64,000 bases of DNA from Ectopseudomonas mendocina (lineage in GTDB: Bacteria; Pseudomonadota; Gammaproteobacteria; Pseudomonadales; Pseudomonadaceae), in the NCBI RefSeq assembly GCF_007049795.1, contig NZ_SCFY01000018.1, forward strand, positions 1-64,000. Direction: 5' to 3'. Both the position numbers and the translations under genes were made by a program. The stretch's first letter is position 1. Each line of letters begins with the position of its first letter. This document shows positions 22,771-32,427 of the stretch, piece by piece. The notes beneath the pieces are model-generated. The model ran no database searches and had not been told where the DNA came from. It saw only the letters and a program-made list of their open reading frames with translations.

Positions 22771-24180
22771 CTAGGCGGCTCGCCAAGGTCTGAGCCAAGC
22801 TGCTAGCAAGACCATCAGCAGTCCAGAGATGGCGACCGTGGAGCCAAGCTGCCACCAGCCCAGCGGCACGCTCAGTGGAATCAGCAGCGCCAACGCAGGC
22901 ATTGCCAGCCCCAGCCCCCACTGTCTCTTCCAGTCCAGGCTGGCCAACAAACGCTGCTTGCGCATCAGCAAGAACCCCGTCAGCAACACGCCGAGCAATG
23001 CTGCAAGGGCGATTCCCTTTAGCCCTAAGATCCACGGCAGGATCATCAGGAACACCACATTGAGGGCATTGCCGCTCAGTTCGCAGGCCAGAGGCAAACG
23101 TGTGTCGCCGACTGCATAGGCGTAGCGCGCCAGCAACGCATTCCAGGCTGCGAACAGCAGCGTCAGCCCCAACCAACCGAGCAATGCAGCCAACACGCCA
23201 CCACTGGCCTGACTAGGAAGCAGCAGTTGGATCAGAGGCTCTGCAGCGCCCACCAGACCAACAGCAACAGGAACAGTCAGCAAGGTCGCCATAGCAGTAC
23301 CCCGGCCCAATAGAGCCAAGCGTTCCTGCTCCGGCTTGCCGCCCATCAGCCCCAACAGAACCTGATTGAGGCTCATCAGCGCGACCATCGGCAGATTGAT
23401 GAGCTTGCGTGCAAAGTTCAGCCAGGTCACAGCGCCCTCCCCCAGCAGCGAAGCGATCATTCTCTCCAGCAATGCCAGTCCCTGGCTGGCCATGGTGCTG
23501 GCCAGCAGAGGCCCAAGCCTTCTCAACAGCTGTTGACCGCAATCTCTGTCAGCCTGGATTCGCCAAGGTCGCCACCCCATGCCGCGCATGGCTGGAAGCA
23601 GCACCATGGGCATGAGCCAGCTGCCGAGCAGACAACTGCTCGCCAACCCTGAAGGCGTCGCCTGCTCCCCCGCCACGGCGAGATAGATCACCGGCGGCAG
23701 ATTGAAGAGCAGGGAACCAAGGCCAGCCAGCAGGAAGCGTGCATGCGCCTGCAGGGGAATGCAAAGCAGCGCATGAAGCATGAAACCCGGCACGCACCAG
23801 GCCAGTAATTGCAGGCTCTGCATGGCCAGCATGCGTCCCTCGTCGGACAAGCCGGGACCAATCAGCATGACCCACAAGGGCGCCGCGACATGAAACAGTA
23901 CGGTTATCAGCAAGGCACAACCCAATACCCGCCCAGTCAGCGCCGATAGCCATGCCTCACGTTGGGCAGCGTCACGCTCTTGGTACAGCGGTAACGCCGC
24001 CGAGCTGAACAGCCCGGTAGCAAGTGCCATGCGCACCGCCTCAGGCAGAAACAACGCGACTAGGAACGCATCGCTACGCAGACTGGCGCCCCAGGCATCG
24101 ATCAGCAGCCATTCACGGGCGAAACCCGCCGCCAGGCCAATCAACGTGGCCAGCGTCAGCCAGAGCGTGGAACCGAGCAT
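22771..24180 (-). CDS. pslK: PslK, MviN/MurJ-type flippase
   Basis: A 469-aa polytopic membrane protein (about 12-14 helices) of the MOP flippase superfamily, MviN/MurJ branch. It opens with TLWLTLATLIGLAAGFAREW then LLIDAWGASLRSDAFLVALF, typical of MurJ-like proteins. It is the last gene of the psl run and has the size I recall for P. aeruginosa PslK. It would flip the lipid-linked Psl repeat unit to the periplasm for polymerisation by PslJ. The start lies 11 bases after the pslJ stop. A housekeeping MurJ role is less likely, given the operon position. Confidence 0.8.
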   Translation of the reverse strand: MLGSTLWLTLATLIGLAAGFAREWLLIDAWGASLRSDAFLVALFLPEAVRMALATGLFSSAALPLYQERDAAQREAWLSALTGRVLGCALLITVLFHVAAPLWVMLIGPGLSDEGRMLAMQSLQLLAWCVPGFMLHALLCIPLQAHARFLLAGLGSLLFNLPPVIYLAVAGEQATPSGLASSCLLGSWLMPMVLLPAMRGMGWRPWRIQADRDCGQQLLRRLGPLLASTMASQGLALLERMIASLLGEGAVTWLNFARKLINLPMVALMSLNQVLLGLMGGKPEQERLALLGRGTAMATLLTVPVAVGLVGAAEPLIQLLLPSQASGGVLAALLGWLGLTLLFAAWNALLARYAYAVGDTRLPLACELSGNALNVVFLMILPWILGLKGIALAALLGVLLTGFLLMRKQRLLASLDWKRQWGLGLAMPALALLIPLSVPLGWWQLGSTVAISGLLMVLLAAWLRPWRAA

Positions 24181-24191
24181 GCTTCAGTGCC

Positions 24192-25601
24192 TCACGATAG
24201 GTGTGGCGAGGCGTTTTCAGAGAGCATCGGCGCACCTGATCGCAAGCGCCGGGACTCCAGCAGATTCAATCCGATCATCAGCCAGAACAGACCGACCAGA
24301 ACCGGCTGGAAGCTGAAGTAATGATCGAAGATACCGCTGAACAACGCAGCCATCAGACCTGAGGTAGTGCCGAGCCAGACCGCATTATCCGCAGTCAGGT
24401 CGGTTCGTTTGCCACTCGGCCGTGTCTCCCGCCACCAACTCCAGGTCGCGGCGATGAACAGGAACATGCCAGGCAGGCCCAGCTTGTAGACGATGTTCAG
24501 CCACAGGTTGGATATGCCGTGCAAGTCAGTCCCAGGAACCGGCGGCTCCACCTTGAAACCGATACCCAGCGGATAAGTGGCCATGGCCCGCGGGAAGTTG
24601 GAATATTCGGTAAAACGCATGGAGGTACTGGCATCGCTGACATCGAACATGGCGATAACGCGATCCTGCAACGGCGGGTAGGACAGCACCAGCAGCGCGC
24701 TGAAGGCGATACCACACATCAACAGGCGGCCGGTATAAGGCACGCGACGGATCGCCAGCCAGATCAACACCACACCGAGGCTCAGTAGCGCACCGCGTGA
24801 GCCACTGAGCAACAGCGCGATGATGCCCGTCACCCCAACGGACAAGCCCAGCAGGCGACGCCAGCCGATCCGAGTGATGCCATAGCAGAAGGCCAGAGGC
24901 AGGAGCAGGGCCATGGCACCACCCAGCGTATTGGGGTGAATCCAGGGCGAGCCCATACGCAGGAATACAGCGCCGGAGGTATCGCCAATCACCTCCTCCA
25001 GAGTCGCATAACCCAGTTTGGTCAGCAGCGGGTTAAGCGCCACCGCAGAGCGCTCGGCCAGGAAGACGGGCAAGGAAAGCATCAGCATCGCCAAGGCACC
25101 GAACAGCAGTGCCTGCACCATCGACTCTCTCGCCCCCTGATCGCGCAGCAGGCGCATTGCCAGAAAAATCAGCGACACGTTGGCCATCCAGCGTACCCAG
25201 TTGGCAACGCCATTACCCTGGGCTTGAACCATCACCTGGCCGACCACGAAAGGGAAGGCGCTGAACAGGATCAACGCCAGGACGTATCGCTCCGTTGTCC
25301 CGCCCTTGCGAGCCTGGGTGGTGCCTTCGAAGATGCCCTGAAACAACACGCAGGCCCAGATGACCAGGATGAGCAACTCCGAGACGGTCGTGCGTACGCC
25401 GACGTTGATGGTCGAGTAAGGCAGGAAATTGGCGATCAGCCCGAACAACAGCAAGCCCAGCAATGGGCGACGCAGGAGATTGAGGCCAATGACCATGGCG
25501 ACGATCAGCACCACGACCTTCAGCGGCGACATGAACCAAAGCAGGACGCCAAACACCAGCCCCGAGATCAACGCTATCGGCATCCCAAAGGACGATGTCA
25601 T
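24192..25601 (-). CDS. pslJ: PslJ, O-antigen ligase/polymerase-like protein
   Basis: A 469-aa membrane protein with about 11-12 helices and a large periplasmic loop carrying the Wzy/O-antigen-ligase pattern: SGSRGALLSLGVV and, near the loop end, GIGFKVEPPVPGTDLHGISN with the conserved HN-type position (here HGISN). PslJ is the presumed polymerase joining Psl pentasaccharides in the periplasm. It overlaps pslI by ATGA-type overlap at 25598-25601, so it is coupled. The start MTSSFGMPIALISG places the first helix directly at the N-terminus. Confidence 0.8.
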   Translation of the reverse strand: MTSSFGMPIALISGLVFGVLLWFMSPLKVVVLIVAMVIGLNLLRRPLLGLLLFGLIANFLPYSTINVGVRTTVSELLILVIWACVLFQGIFEGTTQARKGGTTERYVLALILFSAFPFVVGQVMVQAQGNGVANWVRWMANVSLIFLAMRLLRDQGARESMVQALLFGALAMLMLSLPVFLAERSAVALNPLLTKLGYATLEEVIGDTSGAVFLRMGSPWIHPNTLGGAMALLLPLAFCYGITRIGWRRLLGLSVGVTGIIALLLSGSRGALLSLGVVLIWLAIRRVPYTGRLLMCGIAFSALLVLSYPPLQDRVIAMFDVSDASTSMRFTEYSNFPRAMATYPLGIGFKVEPPVPGTDLHGISNLWLNIVYKLGLPGMFLFIAATWSWWRETRPSGKRTDLTADNAVWLGTTSGLMAALFSGIFDHYFSFQPVLVGLFWLMIGLNLLESRRLRSGAPMLSENASPHLS

Positions 25602-26698
25602 GACTGCAACTCCTGTAGCAGTTCGGCCACGCGGGCGCGATAGGGCTGCTCCGCATAACGTTTAGCCCAATCACGCAAGACCTGGCGATCGGGTTCATCG
25701 GGACGAGCAAGGCGATGCATGAGTTCGATCACGGCCGCGGCGCCATAAGGACTGAAGCGTGGCGTTCCCTCAGGCACGATTTCGTCGAGCGACGTACCAC
25801 TGGCAACGGCCACCGGCGTGCCGACGGCCATCGCTTCGATCACCGGCAAACCAAAACCCTCGGCATAGGAGGGATGCCACAGACGCTCCGCTGCGCCGTA
25901 TAGCCCCTGCAACTCGGCATCACCGAGTGCGGGCATGAGATGTACTCCCGGCAGTTCACGTTGTCGCGGCGCAACGAATTCGCCGCCACCGACCAACACC
26001 AGATCCGGGATGGCCGGATCAGTCTGGCGTGCCTTGTGCCAGTGCTCAATGAACCAGGCGATGTTCTTGCGCGGCTCACGTGTGCCAACCAACAACCAGA
26101 AGCGAGCTGGCAATGGCTGCTCTGGCAGCATGGGCTCAAGGGTACTGCTGGGCACCAGGTTGGAAAGCACACGCACCTTGTGCGCGGCTGACGGGAAGAC
26201 GCGTGCTACCTCATCGGCGCTGTATTGCGAAGGTGTCCAGATACGATCAGCGACATTCACCGAGTAACGAATCGAGAGGTTGTCACTGATGCGATAGACC
26301 GTTTCACGAAGCCAGGTGGCATGGTGGTTCTTCAGGTGCAACTGAAACAGATCGTGAAGCTGCAGAACATAGCGCACCCCAGACGGCCTGGGAGGCAACG
26401 GCAACCCCATGTTGAAGGTACTGATATGCACATCGATACCCGCTCGCCGCAGCGCCCAGGGCATGTAACCCAGTTCGAAACGCAAGCGGCGCGGCAGACG
26501 GTGCTGGCCATCGACCGGGCTACCCCAGGTCGGGCAGTGCGCGGTTGCACGCAACGGATGATCCAACGGGGCAGGCGTGAACAGATGCAGGTCGACGCCC
26601 GGCAGCTCTCTCAGCACCTTGGCCAGTGCCAGGTTCTGGCGACCGATGCCGTTGTGCGGATTGCTGATACCGGGACGGTAGTCCAGACCTACTCGCAT
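25598..26698 (-). CDS. pslI: PslI, GT4 glycosyltransferase
   Basis: A 366-aa GT-B fold glycosyltransferase, family 4. It has an N-terminal Gly-rich acceptor region RPGISNPHNGIGRQNLALA, a C-terminal donor-site block WHPSYAEGFGLPVIEAMAVG (the E-x7-E pair) and SGTSLDEIVPEG. It adds one sugar of the Psl repeat on the cytoplasmic face. The start lies inside the end of pslH (10-bp overlap). Size and position equal those of P. aeruginosa PslI. Which sugar it adds cannot be read from the sequence; mannose or rhamnose are the candidates from Psl composition. Confidence 0.82.
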   Translation of the reverse strand: MRVGLDYRPGISNPHNGIGRQNLALAKVLRELPGVDLHLFTPAPLDHPLRATAHCPTWGSPVDGQHRLPRRLRFELGYMPWALRRAGIDVHISTFNMGLPLPPRPSGVRYVLQLHDLFQLHLKNHHATWLRETVYRISDNLSIRYSVNVADRIWTPSQYSADEVARVFPSAAHKVRVLSNLVPSSTLEPMLPEQPLPARFWLLVGTREPRKNIAWFIEHWHKARQTDPAIPDLVLVGGGEFVAPRQRELPGVHLMPALGDAELQGLYGAAERLWHPSYAEGFGLPVIEAMAVGTPVAVASGTSLDEIVPEGTPRFSPYGAAAVIELMHRLARPDEPDRQVLRDWAKRYAEQPYRARVAELLQELQS

Positions 26699-27906
26699 GC
26701 CGACTCCCCGGGTTTACCGACAGTTGCATACACGTCCAACAGTTGCTGCGCAGCCACGCTCCAGTCATGCGCCCTGCCGACATAGGCACGACCTGCCGCC
26801 CCCATTCGCTGGATCGCAGCCGGGTCAGCCAGCTGCCTCGATATTGCAGCGGCAAGCGCCGCGGCATCTTCGCCGCCGTCGTACTCGGTTCCGGCCGTAA
26901 CGGCCAGACCGGAAACGCCCTGCGCAGTGGTGACCACCGCCAGCCCTGCTGCCATGGCCTCAAGTACCTTGAGTTTGGAGCCACCACCGGTACGCAGTGG
27001 GGCGAAGAAAATCGCCGCCCGGGACTGCAATGCAGTCAGATCCGGTACGAAGGCATGCCATTCGATGCGCTCATCCGGCCAGCGCTGCGGCCATTCAGCC
27101 GGCAACGCATAGCCCGCAATGGTGATGCGTGCCTCGGGCTGCAATTGCCAGACTCGAGGCATCACCTCACCCATGGCCCACTCCACGGCGTCCACATTGG
27201 GTGGGTATTCATAATTGCCGATGAATAGCAGGCGATTGCTGTCGTAGGCCGGGGTAACCGCAGCATAACGCGCGCAATCGACGCCATTGACCACCACCGG
27301 GATATGTCGCCCGGTGATCGCTCCCAGTTCTTGCGCATCCGCCTCGGTAACAGCCACTACCTGCGCCGCTAGCGCCATGACATGCCGCTCCCAGCGGCGA
27401 TAACGCCACTGGTCGAACCACACCATCGGTCGGAGCCAGGCCGGAAAACGATCATAGATCGCACCCCCCAAAGCCGACTCGACGTTATGCTCGGTGAGGA
27501 TGAACGGTTGAGCGGTCTGACGCAGTACCTGTTCGTATGGCTGGAAGCTGTAACTGTGCTCGATCTGTACGACATCCCATGGCTGCTTCAGCAACTCGGC
27601 GAAACGTCGACTCAAGTCAGGCGCATGGCCGTTGATGCTCGCCAGCATCGGCAATGGCGACAGTGCGGCGGTCAGGAGGGTGGTAGGGCTTCGCAGCGGC
27701 CGCCGTGGCAAAACAATCAATTGTTCAAGCAGAGGTTCCAGCACCTTGCGCGCCTCATCATCGAGAGGCACTTTGCTCTGCACCAGCAGCGTAATGCGAT
27801 GCCCCGCCTGCGCCAGGGCACGCAACAGATTGAACTGCCGCGTCTTGCCACCACTGCTCGTCGGCCAGGGCAGATAAGGCAGAACCCAAAGAATCCTAAG
27901 CGACAT
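26689..27906 (-). CDS. pslH: PslH, GT4 glycosyltransferase
   Basis: A 405-aa GT-B glycosyltransferase. It has an N-terminal LPYLPWPTSSGGKTRQFNLL (Gly-Gly loop), EHNVESALGGAIYDRFP, then IFFAPLRTGGGSKLKVLEAM in the donor site, with EAM as the second Glu. It acts on the cytoplasmic lipid-linked Psl unit. ATG 27906 is preferred to GTG 27909, which abuts the pslG stop. The two related GT4 genes pslH and pslI follow each other with overlap, as in P. aeruginosa. Confidence 0.82.
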   Translation of the reverse strand: MSLRILWVLPYLPWPTSSGGKTRQFNLLRALAQAGHRITLLVQSKVPLDDEARKVLEPLLEQLIVLPRRPLRSPTTLLTAALSPLPMLASINGHAPDLSRRFAELLKQPWDVVQIEHSYSFQPYEQVLRQTAQPFILTEHNVESALGGAIYDRFPAWLRPMVWFDQWRYRRWERHVMALAAQVVAVTEADAQELGAITGRHIPVVVNGVDCARYAAVTPAYDSNRLLFIGNYEYPPNVDAVEWAMGEVMPRVWQLQPEARITIAGYALPAEWPQRWPDERIEWHAFVPDLTALQSRAAIFFAPLRTGGGSKLKVLEAMAAGLAVVTTAQGVSGLAVTAGTEYDGGEDAAALAAAISRQLADPAAIQRMGAAGRAYVGRAHDWSVAAQQLLDVYATVGKPGESACE

Positions 27907-27909
27907 CAC

Positions 27910-29241
27910 TCAATCCCATACCAGCAGTTGCAGACTGGGCTTGAGCCCCACCACGAGAGCATCGCCCTCTCCCTTCAAAACCTGCTCGGTACCGCGTAGC
28001 GGGTCGTACAGCGTGGCCTGGCGTACGCCATCGAGATGCAGCTTGCCAGCCGTGGCACTCCAGGCCATCAACAGCTTCTTGCCATCGCCACGCGTCCAGG
28101 AAACGCTGTAGAGATCTTTTGGAGTCTGGGCGAACTTGGGTGGCTCTGCCGGTTCCAGGCGCGGCCCGGTGACCTTGAGAAAGTTCTTCAGCGCATTGAA
28201 TACCGGTTTCGGCTCGCCATTGAGGTCGAGCAAGCCGTAGGACTGGTCGCGAACACTGGCTCGAGCATCCAGATCGCTGAGGTTGAAAAGGAAGATGCGA
28301 TCGAAATCCAGCGCACTCATCAGCGCCAGGCGGCGCAGCGTGTAATCGGCCTGCCCGGAAACGCCGATGATCGCCTGCATTTCCTTGGGCCCGGAATAAC
28401 TGGACCAGCCCCACTCGGTTGCCCAGATCTGCTTGATGCCCTCCCCACGCAAACCGCCGTTGACATAACGGACGGTCTCGACGAAATCGTTCTTGCCCAG
28501 CTCGTTGGTTTCCGGGTACTCGGTATAGGGGTGATAGGCGGCGATCAGGTTGTAGTCGGCCAAGCCCTTTTCAAGCAGCGTCTTGAGCATCAAGTTCATG
28601 CCGCGAGTGGGCATCTGACTGAAGTAGGCCATGCCCGCAGTGAGCAGCGGCTTGTCAGGAAAACGCTTGCGCACCGTCACGACGGCATCGTGCAGCAATG
28701 CCGCGTAAGCATCGGGGTCTTCCTTCGGGCGCCAGAACGGTGGCAGGTTCGGCTCGTTCCAGATCTGCCAGGCGTCGAATTGCGGGTAACGCTCGACGAA
28801 ATTCGCCAGGCTCTCGCTGTACAGACGGTTGTCCTTCGGCGGGAAGGAATCCTGGTAGGGAGAGCTGGCCGGAGCACTGGTGGCGAAGGGTGCGGAGCCG
28901 GAAAGAAAGCCTACGGCCTTGAATTTTTCCTCGGCCATGACCTTGGTCGCGGCGTCGAAAGGTGGGTAATAACGGCCTGGCGCAGATTCCAGCAAAGCCC
29001 AATGCATGGCGATACGAACCCATTGCAGATCGAGCTCGTGCAAGCGCGCCATCTGCTTGCGGTAGGTCGCTTCGGGAAAGAAATGGAACTGCGCGTTGAC
29101 GCCCAGGAAATCCTTCCAGATCACCGGACGATCCGGCTTCAGGCTGGTAACTTCCGCCTCGGCATTGCGGCTGAGAATGACAGCCACGAACAAGACAAGT
29201 GCAACCAGGAGCGCGGATAGAACAATTCGCTTACTTCGCAT
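27910..29241 (-). CDS. pslG: PslG, endoglycosidase of Psl
   Basis: A 443-aa glycoside hydrolase (GH39-like). An N-terminal hydrophobic helix (RIVLSALLVALVLFVAVILS) anchors or secretes it. A TIM-barrel follows with WQIWNEPNLPPFW (acid/base Glu, about 165) and IWATEWGWSSYSG (nucleophile Glu, about 276), then a beta-rich C-terminal part. PslG cleaves Psl within the chain in the periplasm and influences biofilm structure (family knowledge). ATG 29241 overlaps the pslF stop by 11 bases and has GGGGCGGG upstream; longer frames would put 30 charged residues before the signal helix. Length is within one residue of the P. aeruginosa protein. Confidence 0.9.
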   Translation of the reverse strand: MRSKRIVLSALLVALVLFVAVILSRNAEAEVTSLKPDRPVIWKDFLGVNAQFHFFPEATYRKQMARLHELDLQWVRIAMHWALLESAPGRYYPPFDAATKVMAEEKFKAVGFLSGSAPFATSAPASSPYQDSFPPKDNRLYSESLANFVERYPQFDAWQIWNEPNLPPFWRPKEDPDAYAALLHDAVVTVRKRFPDKPLLTAGMAYFSQMPTRGMNLMLKTLLEKGLADYNLIAAYHPYTEYPETNELGKNDFVETVRYVNGGLRGEGIKQIWATEWGWSSYSGPKEMQAIIGVSGQADYTLRRLALMSALDFDRIFLFNLSDLDARASVRDQSYGLLDLNGEPKPVFNALKNFLKVTGPRLEPAEPPKFAQTPKDLYSVSWTRGDGKKLLMAWSATAGKLHLDGVRQATLYDPLRGTEQVLKGEGDALVVGLKPSLQLLVWD

Positions 29242-30421
29242 GATCCCGCCCCTCGCAAAGGTTGGTGAACAGCGCCTTGAAACGCTGAGCAGTGGCTGGC
29301 CAGCGTCGCTCATGACCGATCTGCGTGGCACGTTCAGCCCATTGCAGGCAGCGCTGCGGAGCTTCCAGCAGCTCCTGCAGTTCCTGCGCCAGGGCGTTTA
29401 CATCTCCTTGCGCATATATCGCCCCGTTCCCGGTGGCGACCTCCTCGGCAAAAGCACGGGCATCAGAGGTGATCACACCACGTCCGCACGCTGCAGCCCA
29501 GGACAATGCACCACTGGTACCGCGCTGCTCGCCCAGCAGCCTCAGCTTCTTCGACTCGCGATACGGCAACACCATCACATGGTGTGCCTTGATCTGCGTG
29601 GCGATATCTTCGGCCGGCAGATCCAGACGCCACTCCACGAGCGACTCGAGCCCCTGCTCGATGATGCGTCTGCGCAACTGATCGAGATAGCTGCCACCTG
29701 GCTCGAAAGCCATTTCAGGCGCGCTGCCGCCAGCCAGGGTCAGGCGTACACGTGACAGCATCTGGGGTTGGCGACGAACCACCAGCGCCAGGGCATCAAG
29801 CAGATCCTCGATACCCTTACCGCGATAGATGAACCCGAAATAGAGCAGCCGCAGCGGCTCCAATGGCGGTAATGGCGTCGGCTCGATCACCTGATTGCCA
29901 TGGGCAATGACATGCACCTTGACCGCCGGTAAACGCATGCGACGAACCAGGCAATTGCGTCCCGTCTCCGTCAGGGTCACCAGGGCATCGAGGCTGTTTG
30001 CCAGTTGGCGCTCCTCGTAAAGGCACAGTGGGTCGGCCAGCACAGTGGCCGCCTGCGGCCATGGCGACGGCATGGACTGAGCCAGAGACAACGGCCAAGG
30101 TAGCGAAGCACGCCGCCATACCAGGCGCTCGGGATCATGCACGGTGGCCGACAGCGGCAGCCCTGGATAGCGCGCCCGCAGGGCTCCCAGTGCATGGAAC
30201 TCGGCCAGTCGACCGCCGCCCAATTCGGCATGCACGACATCCATGCCACTCCAGTCGAACTCTGCCACCCGGGCCTCAGCTCGCTGCGGATCATTGCCGC
30301 AGCCGGCCAGTGGCGTGATCACTTCTACCGAGCTGGCCTCCAGTGCCATCTTTAGCACTGCGGCATAATCCGCAATCCCCGTCTGTTCGGGAGGCAACGG
30401 CGCCAATAAGGCAACCCGCAT
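29231..30421 (-). CDS. pslF: PslF, GT4 glycosyltransferase
   Basis: A 396-aa GT-B glycosyltransferase. It starts MRVALLAPLPPEQTGIADYA (the PPxxxGIA loop of PslF-type enzymes), has LLYFGFIYRGKGIEDLLDAL at the hinge and VMVLPYRESKKLRLLGEQRG towards the donor site. In the last, the usual E-x7-E block is weak, as in other PslF members. It builds the Psl repeat in the cytoplasm. Its ATG overlaps the pslE stop by one base (position 30421), and pslG begins within its end, so E-F-G are tightly coupled. Confidence 0.82.
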   Translation of the reverse strand: MRVALLAPLPPEQTGIADYAAVLKMALEASSVEVITPLAGCGNDPQRAEARVAEFDWSGMDVVHAELGGGRLAEFHALGALRARYPGLPLSATVHDPERLVWRRASLPWPLSLAQSMPSPWPQAATVLADPLCLYEERQLANSLDALVTLTETGRNCLVRRMRLPAVKVHVIAHGNQVIEPTPLPPLEPLRLLYFGFIYRGKGIEDLLDALALVVRRQPQMLSRVRLTLAGGSAPEMAFEPGGSYLDQLRRRIIEQGLESLVEWRLDLPAEDIATQIKAHHVMVLPYRESKKLRLLGEQRGTSGALSWAAACGRGVITSDARAFAEEVATGNGAIYAQGDVNALAQELQELLEAPQRCLQWAERATQIGHERRWPATAQRFKALFTNLCEGRDHAK

Positions 30422-32409
30422 CAGACCACGCCTCGCACCTTGGCGATCACCCGCAGCACACGATCAGGCACTTCGAAGCGACGACGGTTGATGATCACGC
30501 CATCGACCTTATTGAACGCGGTATTCAGCACACCGATGGCATGCGCCACCGTCGGGATGTTGCTCTGCTGCGCCTCGACGACCAGTGCCACCAGATCGGC
30601 CTTGCGCAGACTCACGAAAGAGTCGGGACTCGATAACAACGCCGAGGCATCCAGCAATATGATTTCGCCCGGCTGAGCTGGCGCATCCCCTACGCGCACC
30701 TTGTAGCCGCGCTCTTCGAGCAGGCGACGCAGATGGCCGATGATGAAACTGACGCCCTCACCACGGCGCGCCGAGGTCAGACCGAACACCAACCCACGCT
30801 CGCCGACCTGATCCAACGGCAGCAGGCCGTACAAGCGATAGAGCGCAGCCAGAAAAGCGCTGCTCTGGGTAGGATCGCCAGAAACCTCTGGCAGCGTGGT
30901 CCAGAGCGGAACCCCGAACTTGTCCGCAAAACGACCGCCGTCATGAATCCGCTGATCCAGCAGGTAGCAGAAGTAGATCGTCAGGAAGCCGACCAGAATA
31001 CTCAGCGGCAGAGCCAGCACGAGCATCAGCAGGCTTTTAGGGAACACCCTGCTCGGATTGAACGTTGCCTGCTCGATCATCGCGATGTTGCTGATCCGGC
31101 TGTTATCCAGCTCCCGGTCGATCCGCGCCTTTTCCAGGCTTTCGTCGTACAGCGCGAAGTTTCTCTCAGCAGCCGTCAACTCACGCTGCAGGCGAGCCAG
31201 TTCAGGCTCAACGGACAGTGCCTTGACGCGCTCATCTTCGAGGATCTTGAGCTGCTCTTCCTGGCGGATCAGTTGCGCTTTCAGGCGCGCCAGATCGGAC
31301 TGTTGATCCATGAAATTGCTGCGCAGACGCTCGGCAATCGGATTCGGGGCGCGGTTCTGGGAGACCTGCAGGGTATCGGCTTCCGCTTTGACCATTGCCT
31401 CCAGGCTGGCGATGGTCTCGTCGATGCTCTTCACCGGCGGTGCATTCTCGGTGAAGGTGCGCAGCAGATCCTGACGCTCAGCGCGCTTGCCATTGAGCAT
31501 GCGCAGCAGATCCTGCTGCACGGGGTTAAGGGCAACTTCACGCGAGGTACTGATCTCGGCCGGCAAACTCTTGATCTGCTGATCCAGGGTAGCCAGGCTG
31601 CCCTCGGTAGAGGAAATCAGCCGGCGCGTGTTGAACCTGTCGGTACGCAACTGGTTGATGCGCTCAGACAGATTCTGCAGATGCGCCTCCATACCGATGG
31701 CACCCAGCTCATCCAGGCCTGCCGTCAATTCCTGCTTGAGTTTGAGAATCTCGGCAGCACTCGCTTCGCTCTGGTTCAAGTAGAAATCATAGAGACTGCG
31801 GCGTCCCAATGCGCGGGTGCGCTCCTCCAGATACAGATCGACCCAGCTCTGAACCACCGACTGCGCCACTGCCGGATCGCTCCAGCGAAAGCGAATTTCC
31901 ATCACCGACGAACCGGGAGCGTGGGTCACGCTGAATTTGTCTTCCAGCTTGGTCGCCAAGCGATCGACTGGTGTCTGCTCTTCAGCGAGCCCCAGCAACT
32001 GGAAAAAGCCACGGACGAGCTCGATAGCGCCACTGACGGTCTGACCGACGTAGTACTTGACCGTGGGCAGGAAACCTTCAGGACGCGGGGCATTGGCCAG
32101 CTCCTCTAGATAGCGCTCAGCGACCTGACGACTGATCGGCCGCCCCGTCAGCATGCGCTCTTCATCCAGAATCGGATCACGCTGAGTCGCAGGCATGACG
32201 ATCGACTGGCGGTCAGCGACCTCGATAGGCAGTGTATTGGTGTCACGCCCTGGTTTTACCAACAGACGCGCGCTGGACTCGAATGAGGTCGGCAGCAAGA
32301 AAGCGCCCAGCAATACGACCACCAGAGTGGCCACAACCGCCAACTTGAACTCCCTGAAGAAGATGAAGAACAGGCGCAACAGATCACGGAATGTACGAAT
32401 TTCGATCAT
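30421..32409 (-). CDS. pslE: PslE, polysaccharide co-polymerase (Wzz/Wzc-like)
   Basis: A 662-aa inner-membrane protein. TM1 is at about 20-40 and TM2 at about 455-475 (SLLMLVLALPLSILVGFLTI), flanking a long periplasmic coiled-coil region, which is the Wzz layout with PGRDTNTLPIEVADRQSI at the start. The cytoplasmic C-terminus resembles a BY-kinase fold (GLVFGLTSARRGEGVSFIIG) but Walker A is degenerate (SARRGEGVS, no GKT/S) and there is no Tyr cluster, so it is probably not an active kinase. It controls chain length and links polymerisation to the outer-membrane PslD pore. Length equals P. aeruginosa PslE as I recall it. Confidence 0.87.
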   Translation of the reverse strand: MIEIRTFRDLLRLFFIFFREFKLAVVATLVVVLLGAFLLPTSFESSARLLVKPGRDTNTLPIEVADRQSIVMPATQRDPILDEERMLTGRPISRQVAERYLEELANAPRPEGFLPTVKYYVGQTVSGAIELVRGFFQLLGLAEEQTPVDRLATKLEDKFSVTHAPGSSVMEIRFRWSDPAVAQSVVQSWVDLYLEERTRALGRRSLYDFYLNQSEASAAEILKLKQELTAGLDELGAIGMEAHLQNLSERINQLRTDRFNTRRLISSTEGSLATLDQQIKSLPAEISTSREVALNPVQQDLLRMLNGKRAERQDLLRTFTENAPPVKSIDETIASLEAMVKAEADTLQVSQNRAPNPIAERLRSNFMDQQSDLARLKAQLIRQEEQLKILEDERVKALSVEPELARLQRELTAAERNFALYDESLEKARIDRELDNSRISNIAMIEQATFNPSRVFPKSLLMLVLALPLSILVGFLTIYFCYLLDQRIHDGGRFADKFGVPLWTTLPEVSGDPTQSSAFLAALYRLYGLLPLDQVGERGLVFGLTSARRGEGVSFIIGHLRRLLEERGYKVRVGDAPAQPGEIILLDASALLSSPDSFVSLRKADLVALVVEAQQSNIPTVAHAIGVLNTAFNKVDGVIINRRRFEVPDRVLRVIAKVRGVV

Positions 32410-32427
32410 GAGAGCTGTCCTTGGCGA

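Noticed and set aside
30733..32109. A 458-codon plus-strand frame opposite pslE
   Set aside because: PslE motifs and operon context are on the minus strand; no independent evidence for the antisense frame.
30421..32409. Active BY-kinase domain in the PslE C-terminus
   Set aside because: The Walker A position lacks the Lys and Ser/Thr needed, and no C-terminal Tyr cluster is seen.
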